A DNA stretch of 64,000 nt from VAZQ01 sp963835165 (GTDB lineage Bacteria; Pseudomonadota; Alphaproteobacteria; Rhizobiales; Xanthobacteraceae): the NCBI GenBank assembly GCA_963835165.1, contig CAWIGD010000026.1:53309-117308 (forward strand), given 5' to 3'. The notes under the pieces were generated by a model. That model was not told the DNA's origin. It did no database searches and saw only the letters and a list, made by a program, of their open reading frames with translations. Positions 41,828 through 50,452 of this stretch are shown here, in pieces (within the stretch, counting starts at the first letter, position 1; every line of letters begins with the position of its first letter). Position numbers and translations under genes: made by a program.

Positions 41828-42736
41828 ATGCATCCTGATCACAACGACCCGCCGCTGATCGCGGGACCCGTTCCAAATCCACGCCGCCCCGCGCTCCCGC
41901 CGCCGTCGGGCGCCTGGGACACCCATGCTCATGTTTTCGGTCCGGCCGAGAAATTTCCGTTCGCGCCGGGCCGCGGCTACACGCCGCCGCCGGCGCCGGC
42001 CGAAAAATACATCGCGCTGCTGGATCGCCTCGGCTTTGCGCGAGGCGTGATCGTGCAGGGCAACGCCCACGGCTACGACAACAGCGTCGTGCTCGACGCG
42101 CTCGACCGCCAAGGTCCGCGCGTGCGCGGTGTCGCCATCACCGACACGCGCGCCGCGCCCGCGACGCTGCGGGACTGGCATCGGCGCGGCATGCGCGGGC
42201 TGCGTTTTCATGTCTTCTCGGACGCGGGCCGGCCCGGCTACGTGCGCGGCGTCGGCCTCGACGTGTTCGAGACCTTCCGTCCGGTGATGCGCGAGCTCGG
42301 CTGGGTCATGCAGGTGTGGTGCGATTGGCGCGTGCTACCCGACCTCGGCGGCAAGCTGCGCGAAATCGCGGCCGAACTGCCGGTCGTGATCGATCACATG
42401 CTGAATATCCCGGCGGCGCGCGGCACCGGCGACCCGGCGTTCCAGACGCTCCTTCGCCTCGTCGGCGAAGGTCACGTGCACGCCAAGCTGTCGGCGCCGT
42501 ATCGCTTGTCCGAAACGTTTCCCGACTATCCCGACGCGCGTGACTTCCACGACGCGCTCGTGCGCGCCAATCCCGAACGCCTGATCTGGGGCACCGATTG
42601 GCCGCACCCGCAGATCGCGGCCGGGCTCATGCCGGACGACGGCCACCTCGTCGACCTGTTCAACGCGTGGACGCCCGATGCGCGCCACCGCCGGCGCATC
42701 CTGGTCGATACGCCCGCGCGCCTGTTCGACGCGTGA
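41828..42736 (+). CDS. Amidohydrolase family protein (PDC hydrolase-like)
   Basis: A 302-residue TIM-barrel hydrolase from ATG 41828. AWDTHAHVFGPAEKFPF carries the metal His-x-His, and later strands show VIVQGNAHGYDNS, GMRGLRFHVFSD, VIDHMLNIP and IWGTDWPHP with the catalytic Asp. This is the pattern of 2-pyrone-4,6-dicarboxylate hydrolases and related lactonases that act in aromatic compound degradation. No Shine-Dalgarno is seen because a dispersed repeat ends just before the start. It converges on the isochorismatase-type gene. Confidence 0.88.
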   Translation: MHPDHNDPPLIAGPVPNPRRPALPPPSGAWDTHAHVFGPAEKFPFAPGRGYTPPPAPAEKYIALLDRLGFARGVIVQGNAHGYDNSVVLDALDRQGPRVRGVAITDTRAAPATLRDWHRRGMRGLRFHVFSDAGRPGYVRGVGLDVFETFRPVMRELGWVMQVWCDWRVLPDLGGKLREIAAELPVVIDHMLNIPAARGTGDPAFQTLLRLVGEGHVHAKLSAPYRLSETFPDYPDARDFHDALVRANPERLIWGTDWPHPQIAAGLMPDDGHLVDLFNAWTPDARHRRRILVDTPARLFDA

Positions 42737-42755
42737 TGATATCCGGCGCGAAAGC

Positions 42756-43454
42756 CTACGCCGCCGCCTTTTCGCGCCCGCGCTTGAGCGAGCCAATCAC
42801 CTCGTCGAGCGTCTGCACGTCGCCGAAGATGGAATAGAAATTCCGCAGGGTCGCGTTGTGCTCCTCGTCGGTATAGGTCGCGAGCACGTCATGCACCATG
42901 ACCACCTTGAAGTTCAGCATCATGGCGTCGCGCGCCGAGCTCTCGCAGCAGACATTGGTGGCGGTGCCGCCGATGAGCACGGTGTCGATCCCGCGCCCGC
43001 GCAGATGGGCGACGATGTCCGACGACCCCGGCAGGAATGCGCTGAAGCGCTTCTTCACGATCTGCGCGTCCTCGGGTTTTGCATCGAGCTCGGCCCAGAG
43101 CGCGTGTCCTTCGTGCGCGAGATCCATGGTGGCGTAGCGGCGGTCGCGGCGCTGCGGCGTGTGCAGCCAGTCGTGAAACACGCTCCAGCTTTCGCGCGTG
43201 TCGTTGGTGGCGTTCTTGACCCACACCACGTGTCCGCCAAGCTCGCGCACGGCGGCGGCGAGGCGGTTGACCGCGGGCACGATGGCGCGCGCCTTCGGCA
43301 CCTCGCCCTGGAAGCCCGGCTTCATGAAGTAGTTCTGCATGTCGACCACCACGAACGCGGTCTTGGCCGGCTCGATCACGTCGAAGGGATGCGCTCGGCC
43401 GGTGCGCGTGGTGACGCGGTCCACGAGGTCGGCGGGGATCGACAATTCGTGCAT
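42756..43454 (-). CDS. Isochorismatase-family cysteine hydrolase
   Basis: A 232-residue hydrolase from ATG 43454. The catalytic triad is visible: Asp in FVVVDMQNYFMKPG, Lys in IVKKRFSAF, and Cys in GTATNVCCESSARDAMML (cis-peptide plus nucleophile). Family members split amides or ureido/biuret-type compounds and N-carbamoyl groups, as well as isochorismate. Being near an ABC transporter of the nitrate/taurine class and an amidohydrolase suggests a catabolic role, which is inference. Downstream it converges on the amidohydrolase with 19 bp between. Confidence 0.9.
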   Translation of the reverse strand: MHELSIPADLVDRVTTRTGRAHPFDVIEPAKTAFVVVDMQNYFMKPGFQGEVPKARAIVPAVNRLAAAVRELGGHVVWVKNATNDTRESWSVFHDWLHTPQRRDRRYATMDLAHEGHALWAELDAKPEDAQIVKKRFSAFLPGSSDIVAHLRGRGIDTVLIGGTATNVCCESSARDAMMLNFKVVMVHDVLATYTDEEHNATLRNFYSIFGDVQTLDEVIGSLKRGREKAAA

Positions 43455-43722
43455 GGCTTTCTCCTGCGGGGGTTTGCAGCAATGCAGCAATTTTTGTGCC
43501 GATGACGCAAGGCCCCTCTCTGGGCGTGGTTGAGATCCGGGCTCGTCGGCGCTGATCATTTATTGGGCGCGCCTGCACGCTTCCTCGCCAGCGTCCGTGG
43601 CAGGCGCGGGACGGGAGCGGCGATCATCACCGAAGCATCGGTAATCCTTCGGCTTTCCGTGCCGATGGCATGGCATGCGGGTTGCACGGGTGGGGGCGGC
43701 CAAGCAACGAAAGGGCGCCGCG

Positions 43723-44742
43723 ATGATCAGGAAAGCTTTGGGGCTGCTGCTGTGGACGGCGGTATCGGCGGGCGTGGCGCTGTCGTCCGCCGGCGCGGCC
43801 GACAAGGTCAAGCTCAAGATGGCCGAGGTCGTGCGCTCGCAGTTCTACATTCCGATGTATGTCGCGCTGTCGAAAGGCTTCGTCGCCGACGAGGGGCTCG
43901 AGGTCGAGATGATCACCGCCAATGGCGGCGACCGCGCCGGCGCGTTGCTCCTCTCCGGCCAGACCGAGTTCGCGCTCGCCGGCCCCGAAGTGCCGGTCTA
44001 CATCTACAACGGCGAGTCCCCGGACAAGCCGGTGATCTTCTGCGCGCTGACCGCGACCGACGGCTTGTTCCTGGCGTCGCGGCAGAAGCTCGACAAGTTC
44101 GACTGGTCGATGCTCAACGGCAAGAAGATCATGGGCTGGCGTCCGGGCAGCACCCCCCAGCTCTATCTCGAATATGTGCTCAAGCAGCGCGGCGTCGCCG
44201 CCGACACCATCAAGAGCATCGTCACCAATATCGGCATGCCGGCGCGCGACGGGGCCTTCATCGCCGGCGGGTTCGATTTCGCCATCTTCAACGAGCCGAA
44301 CATGTCGAAGATGGAAAAGGCCGGACAGGCAAATATGGTGGCCTCGATCGGCAAGGAAGTCGGCCGCGCCGACTACACGCTGTTCTTCGCCAAGAAGAGC
44401 TGGGTCGAGAAGAATCCCGACCTCGCGCAGAAATGGACCAACGCGATCGCGCGCGGCCAGTCCTGGATGAAGACCGCGAGCGAAAAGGATGTGGCGGAGG
44501 CGATCGCGCCGTTTTTTCCCGGCCTCACGATCGAGGACAATATTGCCGTCGTGAGCCGTTACCGCACCGTGGGGGTGCCGATCTGGGCCACCAGCACGAT
44601 CGTCGATCCGGCCGGCCTCGCCAAGGCGCAGGAGATCATGGTGGTCGGCGGCGTGCTGCCGGCCGACAAGAAGGTCGACTACGACAAGATCGTCACCAAC
44701 ATCTATGCCGAGAAGGCGCAGCAGAAGTTCGCGAGCAAATGA
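43723..44742 (+). CDS. NitT/TauT-type ABC transporter substrate-binding protein
   Basis: A 339-residue periplasmic protein with a signal peptide (ALGLLLWTAVSAGVALSSAGA), starting at ATG 43723. The mature part begins VKLKMAEVVRSQFYIPMYVALSKGFVADEGLEVEMI, typical of the SsuA/ThiY-like (NMT1) group that binds sulfonates, nitrate, pyrimidine precursors or related anions. It heads an operon with the ATPase (start 11 bp after its stop) and the permease. The ligand cannot be read from the sequence. Confidence 0.92.
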   Translation: MIRKALGLLLWTAVSAGVALSSAGAADKVKLKMAEVVRSQFYIPMYVALSKGFVADEGLEVEMITANGGDRAGALLLSGQTEFALAGPEVPVYIYNGESPDKPVIFCALTATDGLFLASRQKLDKFDWSMLNGKKIMGWRPGSTPQLYLEYVLKQRGVAADTIKSIVTNIGMPARDGAFIAGGFDFAIFNEPNMSKMEKAGQANMVASIGKEVGRADYTLFFAKKSWVEKNPDLAQKWTNAIARGQSWMKTASEKDVAEAIAPFFPGLTIEDNIAVVSRYRTVGVPIWATSTIVDPAGLAKAQEIMVVGGVLPADKKVDYDKIVTNIYAEKAQQKFASK

Positions 44743-44752
44743 GGAGGCGCTG

Positions 44753-45556
44753 ATGCTCGCGCCGTCAGGAAGCGCGCCGCCGGCGGTGGCAATCCGGGAT
44801 GTGACGCTGCACTACTTCACGCCCGATCGTGAGACGCTTGCGCTCTCCAGCGTTTCGCTCGAGGTCGAGCGCGGCGAGTTCATCGCGGTGGTGGGCTCGT
44901 CCGGTTGCGGCAAGAGCACGCTGCTGTCGATCGTATCCGGTCTGCTTGCGCCGTCCGGCGGCGACATCTTCATCGAAGGCCGCAAGATCACCGCGCCGTC
45001 GCCGCAGGTCGGCTACATGTTCCAGAAGGACACGCTGCTCGAATGGCGCACCGTGCTGGACAACGTCCTGATCGGCGCCGAACTGCTCGATCTGGACATG
45101 GGCATTGCGCGCCGCCGCGCGCAGGAGCTGCTGCGGCGTTACGGTCTCGGCGAGTTCATGCACAGTTTGCCGCACCAGCTTTCCGGCGGCATGCGGCAGC
45201 GCGCGGCGCTCGCGCGTACATTGTGCCCCGAGCCCGACCTGCTGCTGCTCGACGAGCCGTTCTCGGCGCTGGACTACCAGACGCGTCTCGCGCTCTCCGA
45301 CGAGATCGCGGGCATCCTCGCGGCCGAGCAAAAGACCGTCATCCTCGTGACCCATGACATCGGCGAGGCGATCAGCATGGCCGACCGCGTCGTGGTCATG
45401 AGCCGGCGTCCCGGCCGCATCAAGTCGGAGCACCGCATCAGCTACCCGAGCTACGGACCGACGCGGCCCGGTCCGCTCGCGGCGCGCAAATGCGCCGAGT
45501 TCGCGGGCTACTTCCAGACCATCTGGGACGAGCTCGACCTCCATCAGGCGCAATAG
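44753..45556 (+). CDS. NitT/TauT-type ABC transporter ATP-binding protein
   Basis: A 267-residue ATPase from ATG 44753 behind GAGGAGGCG. Walker A is VVGSSGCGKSTLLS, the Q loop is MFQKD, the ABC signature is LSGGMRQRAALAR, Walker B is LLLLDEPFSALD and the switch His is in VTHDIGEA. The family-specific C-terminal region follows. It energises import through the downstream permease; all catalytic motifs are intact. Confidence 0.95.
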   Translation: MLAPSGSAPPAVAIRDVTLHYFTPDRETLALSSVSLEVERGEFIAVVGSSGCGKSTLLSIVSGLLAPSGGDIFIEGRKITAPSPQVGYMFQKDTLLEWRTVLDNVLIGAELLDLDMGIARRRAQELLRRYGLGEFMHSLPHQLSGGMRQRAALARTLCPEPDLLLLDEPFSALDYQTRLALSDEIAGILAAEQKTVILVTHDIGEAISMADRVVVMSRRPGRIKSEHRISYPSYGPTRPGPLAARKCAEFAGYFQTIWDELDLHQAQ

Positions 45557-45567
45557 CGGGACGGGAC

Positions 45568-46566
45568 ATGAGCACAGAGCAGGCCAGCAGCCTTTCTCGT
45601 GTCCCGGACGAGCGAGCGTCAGCGGGCGCAGATCCGGGACCCAGGGGCGGCATGCTCGACTGGATGTTTCGAACCGCCCGTGTCGCCCTGGGTCCCGGGT
45701 CTCGCTCCGCTCGCGCCGGCACGCTCGCTCCACTCGCCCGGGACACGGCCGCAGCGCCGCGCAGCGCGGCCTACGAGCGCTACCTGCGGGCGTTGCGCCG
45801 TCGCACCCGGTCGATCCAGGCCTGGCAGCTCGGGGTGGTCGTGGTGTTCCTCATCCTGTGGGAGGTCGCCCCGCGCGCCAACTGGATCAATCCGATGTTG
45901 ACCAGCTATCCGTCGGCGGTGGCGCGAACGTTCATGGCGATGCTCGAGGATGGCAGCCTGGCGAAGCACACGTGGGTCACCTTCAGCGAGACGGTGGTCG
46001 GCTTCGCCGGAGGAATGCTGCTCGGCACGGTATGTGCGGTGCTGCTGTGGTGGTCGACCTTCCTCTATCGCGTGCTCGATCCCTTCATCGTGGTGCTCAA
46101 CGCGATGCCGAAAATCGCGCTGGTGCCGATCTTCTACATCTGGCTCGGTGACGTCGCATCGATCTACGCGATGGCGATCGCGGTCAGCGTGTTCATCACG
46201 ATCCTGATGCTGTATACCGGATTTCAGGCCATCGATCCCGACAAGATCAAGCTGGTGCGCTTGTTCGGAGCCTCGCGCTGGAAGGTGCTGACCAAGATCG
46301 TACTGCCCGGCAGCGTGCCCACCATGATCTCCACGCTGAAGGTCAATGTCGGCCTCGCCTTGGTCGGCGTGGTGGTCGGCGAGTTCCAGGCTGCCAAGGC
46401 CGGGCTGGGATTCCTCATCGTTTACGGCAGCCAGATTTTTCAGATGAACCTGGTGATGACCGCGATCGTCGTGCTCGCTGTCATCTCGTCGCTGCTGTTC
46501 GTCGCCATCCAGGCGTTGGAGGCAACGGCGCTGCGTCGTCACGGCGCGGTGGGCGCGACCAACTGA
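45568..46566 (+). CDS. NitT/TauT-type ABC transporter permease with repeat-derived N-terminus
   Basis: A 332-residue membrane protein from ATG 45568. The permease core starts near RSIQAWQLGVVVVFLILWE (about residue 80) and has six hydrophobic segments and the EAA-like loop GASRWKVLTKIVLPGSVPTM. The typical family N-terminus is only 10-30 residues. Here about 50 residues (from VPDERASAGADPG to LAPLARD) are encoded by a dispersed GTGTCCCGG repeat, in frame. A start inside or after the repeat is possible: AGC and GCA-rich codons give no obvious alternative ATG except 45652. It ends the binding protein-ATPase-permease operon. Confidence 0.92.
   Translation: MSTEQASSLSRVPDERASAGADPGPRGGMLDWMFRTARVALGPGSRSARAGTLAPLARDTAAAPRSAAYERYLRALRRRTRSIQAWQLGVVVVFLILWEVAPRANWINPMLTSYPSAVARTFMAMLEDGSLAKHTWVTFSETVVGFAGGMLLGTVCAVLLWWSTFLYRVLDPFIVVLNAMPKIALVPIFYIWLGDVASIYAMAIAVSVFITILMLYTGFQAIDPDKIKLVRLFGASRWKVLTKIVLPGSVPTMISTLKVNVGLALVGVVVGEFQAAKAGLGFLIVYGSQIFQMNLVMTAIVVLAVISSLLFVAIQALEATALRRHGAVGATN
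45599..45746. repeat. Dispersed GTGTCCCGG repeat, copy R4 (inside permease gene)
   Basis: Bounded by GTGTCCCGG (45599) and CCGGGACAC (ending 45746), with an inner dyad GATCCGGGACCCAGG ... CCTGGGTCCCGGGTC. It lies wholly inside the ABC permease coding sequence, near its 5' end, and keeps the frame open. Confidence 0.85.
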
Positions 46567-46611
46567 GCGAGCGGTACGAGCCGCGGTTCGGCCAAGCGAT
46601 GCGGTGAAGCC

Positions 46612-47217
46612 TTACTGCTGTACGATCACCTTGGCGCCGACATGCACGCGGTCGTAGAGATCCATGATCTGCTCGTTGACCAAGCGGAAGCAGCCGGACG
46701 ACACCGCATGCCCGATGGTCTCCGGCGCGTTGGTGCCATGGATGCGATAGACCGTGTTGCCTAGATAGAGCGCACGCGCCCCCATGGGATTGCCCGGGCC
46801 GCCCGCCATGAAGCGCGGCAGATAGGGTTGCCGCTCGATCATTTCCGACGGCGGCGTCCAATCCGGCCATTCCGCCTTACGCGTGACCTTGAGCAGTCCG
46901 TTCCATTGGAAACCGTCGCGTCCGACGCCGATGCCGTAGCGCAGCGCGGTGTTGTTGGGCTGGATCAGGTAGAGGAAGCGCTCGGACGTGTCGATGATGA
47001 TCGTCCCCGGTGCCTCGGTGGTCCGATAGAAGACCGACTGGCGGCGGTAGGCCTCGGGCACGCTCTTGTCTTCCGGCGCAGGTTCCTGACCCGGCGCGGC
47101 GTCCTCCACCTCGGGCGTCGTGACGCGCAGTTCGTAGGGTTTGCCGTGTTGCGCCCATCCGGCCGTCGAGGCCAGGCAGGTCGTAAGCAGCGCGAAAAGG
47201 AGGAGACGAATAGGCAT
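46612..47217 (-). CDS. L,D-transpeptidase (YkuD domain)
   Basis: A 201-residue envelope enzyme from ATG 47217 with a signal peptide (RLLLFALLTTCLASTAGWA). It crosslinks peptidoglycan 3-3 or attaches proteins to it. The YkuD domain runs from about 70 to the end, with TIIIDTSERFLYLIQPNN, GVGRDGFQW, and the active site IHGTN ... HAVSSGCFRL with catalytic His and Cys. NPMGARALYLG is also typical. It is a single gene, convergent with the transporter operon. Confidence 0.94.
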   Translation of the reverse strand: MPIRLLLFALLTTCLASTAGWAQHGKPYELRVTTPEVEDAAPGQEPAPEDKSVPEAYRRQSVFYRTTEAPGTIIIDTSERFLYLIQPNNTALRYGIGVGRDGFQWNGLLKVTRKAEWPDWTPPSEMIERQPYLPRFMAGGPGNPMGARALYLGNTVYRIHGTNAPETIGHAVSSGCFRLVNEQIMDLYDRVHVGAKVIVQQ

Positions 47218-47410
47218 GATCGGCGGGGGAACCTGCAGTCAATTGCAATGGAATGCAAGCGCCGCCGGCGTGCGCGCGGGGTTCAATTTCCCGCAATGCC
47301 GGCCCGGCAAGGGGGTATGCCGGGCAAAGATTTGCTATGGTGGTCCGTAGCTGCTTCCCCATCCGACGCTATCCTCCAGCGGCATTCGATTGATCGCAGT
47401 GCAAGGGACC

Positions 47411-48139
47411 ATGCCCATGATCGACCTCTACTATTGGACCACGCCCAACGGCCATAAGATCACGATCTTCCTCGAGGAGGCCGGGGTCCCCTACAACATC
47501 AAGCCGGTGAATATCGGCAAGGGCGAGCAGTTCAAAGCCGACTTTCTCGCGGTGTCTCCGAACAACCGTATCCCGGCCCTGGTTGATCATGCGCCGGCTG
47601 GCGGCGGCAAGCCGATTGCCGTGTTCGAGTCCGGCGCCATGCTGCTCTATCTCGCGGAGAAGACCGGCCAGTTCCTGTCGCGCGACCTGCGCGCGCGCAC
47701 CGAGGCCACCCAGTGGCTGTTCTGGCAGATGGGCAACCTCGGGCCGATGGCCGGCCAGAACAATCACTTCAACAATTACGCGGTGGAAAAGCTGCAGTAT
47801 GCGATGGACCGCTACCGTAACGAGGTGAACCGGCTCTATGGCGTGCTGAACCGGCGCCTGGCCGATCGCGCCTTCGTCGCCGGGGACTATTCGATCGCCG
47901 ACATCGCGATCTATCCCTGGATCGTGCCGTACGAACGCCAGGGCCAGAAGCTCGAGGACTTCCCGCATCTCAAGCGCTGGTTCGAGGCGATCCGCGCGCG
48001 CCCGGCGGTCGAGCGCGCCTACGAGAAGGCGAAGGCGGTCAATCCCAATGCCGGCGGCATCCGCACCCCGGAAGAGCGCGCCATTCTGTTCGGGCAGACC
48101 GCGGCGTCGGTCGAACGGGCGGCAGCCGGCGCGAAGTAG
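47411..48139 (+). CDS. Glutathione S-transferase, YfcG/YghU (Nu) type
   Basis: A 242-residue protein of the disulfide-bond oxidoreductase/GST Nu class. IDLYYWTTPNGHKITIFLEEAGVPY has the Thr-Pro-Asn active-site motif of this class instead of Cys, and SPNNRIPALVDH and FESGAMLLYLAEK bind glutathione. The C-terminal domain includes WLFWQMGNLGPMAGQNNHF and DYSIADIAIYPW. ATG 47411 and 47417 are both possible starts. These enzymes reduce disulfides and organic hydroperoxides in the cytoplasm. It faces the L,D-transpeptidase gene divergently. Confidence 0.93.
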   Translation: MPMIDLYYWTTPNGHKITIFLEEAGVPYNIKPVNIGKGEQFKADFLAVSPNNRIPALVDHAPAGGGKPIAVFESGAMLLYLAEKTGQFLSRDLRARTEATQWLFWQMGNLGPMAGQNNHFNNYAVEKLQYAMDRYRNEVNRLYGVLNRRLADRAFVAGDYSIADIAIYPWIVPYERQGQKLEDFPHLKRWFEAIRARPAVERAYEKAKAVNPNAGGIRTPEERAILFGQTAASVERAAAGAK

Positions 48140-48154
48140 CGGACGCGAATCACA

Positions 48155-48297
48155 TGTCCCGGGCGAGCAAAGCGAGACCCGGGACCCAGAAAGCGAAACG
48201 GCAGACGCGAGTGCCTTTTTCGGGCAAGGGTCCTGGCTCGCGCTCGCGTGCAGCATCTGCCTGACCGAGAAAGAGGACGCTCGCTTGGCCGGGACAC
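48155..48297. repeat. Dispersed GTGTCCCGG repeat, copy R5
   Basis: Runs from TGTCCCGGG (48155) to CCGGGACAC (ending 48297), with inner CCCGGGACCC. It lies between the convergent GST and dioxygenase genes. Confidence 0.8.
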
Positions 48298-48312
48298 GCG
48301 GGCGCTTTCATC

Positions 48313-49248
48313 TCACGCCAGGTGCGGGATCTTCGGCCGCTCGCCGCTCGCCTTGCCGGTGATCGGAGGCCGCGGCAGCTTGGTGCGGCCGGCTTCCATG
48401 ACGAAGCTGTGCTCGAGCGAATACCACGCGCCCTTGACGTCGGGCGCGGGCGCCTTCTCGTTCTCGTGGCGGATGTAGTTGCCGATGAGATGGCGGGTGA
48501 CGCCGAACTGCACGTCGGTCTCGATGAATTTGTCATCCGGGACATAGAGCTGCGAGACCAGTGTCTTGAAGCCGTCCTTGCTGGCGAGGAAATGCAGATG
48601 CGCCGGCCGCATGTTGTGGCGGCCCTGCGCGCGCAGGAGATCGCCGGTCGGCCCGTCGATCGGGATCGGATAGCCCGCGGGCTTCACGCTGCGAAAGCTG
48701 ATATGGCCCTCGGCGTCGGTGAAGAACTTGCCGCGCAGATTCATGTCGGCCTGGACCGGATCCTGGTTCTCATAGAAACCTTCCGGCGATGAATGCCAGA
48801 TGTCGACCTCGGCACCGACGATCGGATTGCCTTTTTTGTCGCGGAACCAGGCGTCGACGAACATGACAGGCCCGGGCGTGGGCGAGCGCACGATCGAACC
48901 GCCATTGGGCGTGACCGGCGAATGCATCCGCCAGAATGGCCCGAGCATGTTCTGGTCGGTTTCCGTCGTTCCGCGGTCGCCGTTGTTGAGCAGGCAGATC
49001 AACGCCGACAGGCCGAGCGAGCCCGACATCAGCACCGCCTCGTTGTGGGACTCGTTGCTGTGCTTGCCGAGCGCGATGACGTGGGCGATGGCGGCGTGAA
49101 ACTCCTCCTCGGTCAGTTTCACCTCGCGCACGAAGTCATGCAGGTGGCGAACGAAGGCGGACATGATCTCCTTGAATCGGGCATCGGGGGCGCGCTGAAG
49201 CTCGGACAGTACCGCGGTCGTGACGTCTCGTTGATTTTCGATGATCAT
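48313..49248 (-). CDS. Intradiol ring-cleavage dioxygenase (catechol/hydroxyquinol type)
   Basis: A 311-residue non-haem Fe(III) dioxygenase that opens the ring of catechol or hydroxyquinol between the hydroxyls. The N-terminal helical domain (DFVREVKLTEEEFHAAIAHVIALG) and the beta-sandwich with VDIWHSSPEGFYENQ (Tyr ligand), FRSVKPAGYPIPIDGPTG (Tyr ligand) and RPAHLHFLASKDGF (His-x-His ligands) are clear. N-terminal features such as LGPFWRMHSP favour the hydroxyquinol 1,2-dioxygenase branch, without certainty. Its presence suggests aromatic degradation, in keeping with the PDC-hydrolase-like gene 6 kb away. No maleylacetate reductase is adjacent. Confidence 0.93.
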   Translation of the reverse strand: MIIENQRDVTTAVLSELQRAPDARFKEIMSAFVRHLHDFVREVKLTEEEFHAAIAHVIALGKHSNESHNEAVLMSGSLGLSALICLLNNGDRGTTETDQNMLGPFWRMHSPVTPNGGSIVRSPTPGPVMFVDAWFRDKKGNPIVGAEVDIWHSSPEGFYENQDPVQADMNLRGKFFTDAEGHISFRSVKPAGYPIPIDGPTGDLLRAQGRHNMRPAHLHFLASKDGFKTLVSQLYVPDDKFIETDVQFGVTRHLIGNYIRHENEKAPAPDVKGAWYSLEHSFVMEAGRTKLPRPPITGKASGERPKIPHLA

Positions 49249-49428
49249 GGGAAGCTCCAGTGCGCCATTCTATCGGTCGCCATCACCCATCCGCCGAACG
49301 TTTCTCGCGCAGCGATGAGCGGATGACGCAGTAGACCCCGACACGGCGACTTATAGCAGATGGGGCGGACGCGCTGCGTCCCCGACGAGCTGCCGCGCTC
49401 GATCGGACAACGGTGCGGGGCTTTAAGA

Positions 49429-49626
49429 TCAGGGCGCGTGGGCGATCCCGGCTGCCGCCTGCAGGCATCTGGGACAAAGGCAATCCTGTCCCGATGCGGG
49501 CTCCGGCATGGGCAGGCGAAAAGGCTGCGCGTGGCACCAGCAGTCGCCGTCGAGGTCGCACGCGAAGGCGGTGCCGCAACGCGCGCAGCTCAGCCGGCGT
49601 GACGTGAGGGACTCGCGTGGCTGCAA
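49429..49626 (-). CDS. Cysteine-rich CWC family protein
   Basis: A 65-residue protein with the pattern CARCGTAFAC, GDCWCH and DCLCPRCL, nine Cys arranged as in the Cys-rich CWC family, which are likely to bind zinc. The start is uncertain; TTG 49626 has AAGGTGG about 9 bp upstream and lies 22 bp after the stop of the SH3-like protein gene, so both may be cotranscribed. The function of the family is unknown. Confidence 0.65.
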   Translation of the reverse strand: MQPRESLTSRRLSCARCGTAFACDLDGDCWCHAQPFRLPMPEPASGQDCLCPRCLQAAAGIAHAP

Positions 49627-49648
49627 GCGACCACCTTGCCCGGTTGCG

Positions 49649-50452
49649 CTATTTGTTGGGCTCGCCACCGAGGAAGCCGGCGATCTTCCAGCTGCCGCCC
49701 TCCTTGACGTAGCACAGCTGCTCGCCACCGATCGGCAGCACCGCCTCGACGGGCACGTAGCCGACCTTCCCGGACGACGTCACCACCTTGAGGAAAGCGG
49801 CCATCACCGCATTCGCCGGCGATTCGTCGGCGAGCACGCGCACCAGATACAGGCCAAGCTTGTCGACCACCGGCGCGTCCTGTTTTGCCGCCGAGCGCAC
49901 TTCGATGCCGTCCCGGATCGGGAAGGCCCAGTCGGCGGCGTCGGTATGGGTCACATTGGCAAGCTCGTCGGCCGCCTTCTCGTCGAACTCGGGCTCGGCG
50001 GGCGCGCAGACCACGCCGCGGCGTTGCGGGTCGGCCATCGTGGTTGCGTCGGCGGCGTAGGCCGCCAGCGCCTCCCAGCCGAACGCATCGGCTCCGTTGA
50101 GGCTGAGCGCTTTGGCGAGGTTCTCGATCGGCGACTTGCTCTTGTCGGCGAGGTCCTTCTCTTCGGGGACCCAGAAGAAATGCTGCGCCACCAGCTTGGC
50201 GAGGGCGGCGCGGTCCTTCTTTTCTGCGACCTGGGCGAGCTCCTTGCGGAAAGCGTCGAAGCTGGGATCGTTCAAGGGCGCGGGCATCTTGATCGCGACC
50301 GGCTTGTAGGGACCGGGCGGCACCGGTGCGGCTTGGCCCGGCGGATGCGCCGGTGGTTGCCCCTGGGCGAGGGCGCACATGGGCGCGAGCGCGCCCGCGA
50401 TCACGAACGTCGCCGCGATGATATGGGTTAAGGGCAAGCGTGAATGCCGCAT
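49649..50452 (-). CDS. Exported SH3-like domain protein
   Basis: A 267-residue protein from ATG 50452 (GGGAGACA upstream) with a signal peptide (HIIAATFVIAGALAPMCALAQ), then a Pro-rich linker and a helical domain with FRKELAQVAEKKDRAALAKLVAQHFFWVPEE. The C-terminal part (WAFPIRDGIEVRSAAKQDAPVVDKLG, then YVPVEAVLPIGGEQLCYVKEGGSWKIAGFLGG) looks like a bacterial SH3-type domain. The role is probably envelope-related; not further defined. It precedes the small CWC gene. Confidence 0.78.
   Translation of the reverse strand: MRHSRLPLTHIIAATFVIAGALAPMCALAQGQPPAHPPGQAAPVPPGPYKPVAIKMPAPLNDPSFDAFRKELAQVAEKKDRAALAKLVAQHFFWVPEEKDLADKSKSPIENLAKALSLNGADAFGWEALAAYAADATTMADPQRRGVVCAPAEPEFDEKAADELANVTHTDAADWAFPIRDGIEVRSAAKQDAPVVDKLGLYLVRVLADESPANAVMAAFLKVVTSSGKVGYVPVEAVLPIGGEQLCYVKEGGSWKIAGFLGGEPNK

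Noticed and set aside
43530..44753. A 407-residue plus-strand frame overlapping the ABC binding protein gene
   Set aside because: The overlapping frame 43723-44742 has a signal peptide and clear NMT1-type binding protein features; the other frame is Arg/Gly-rich without homology.
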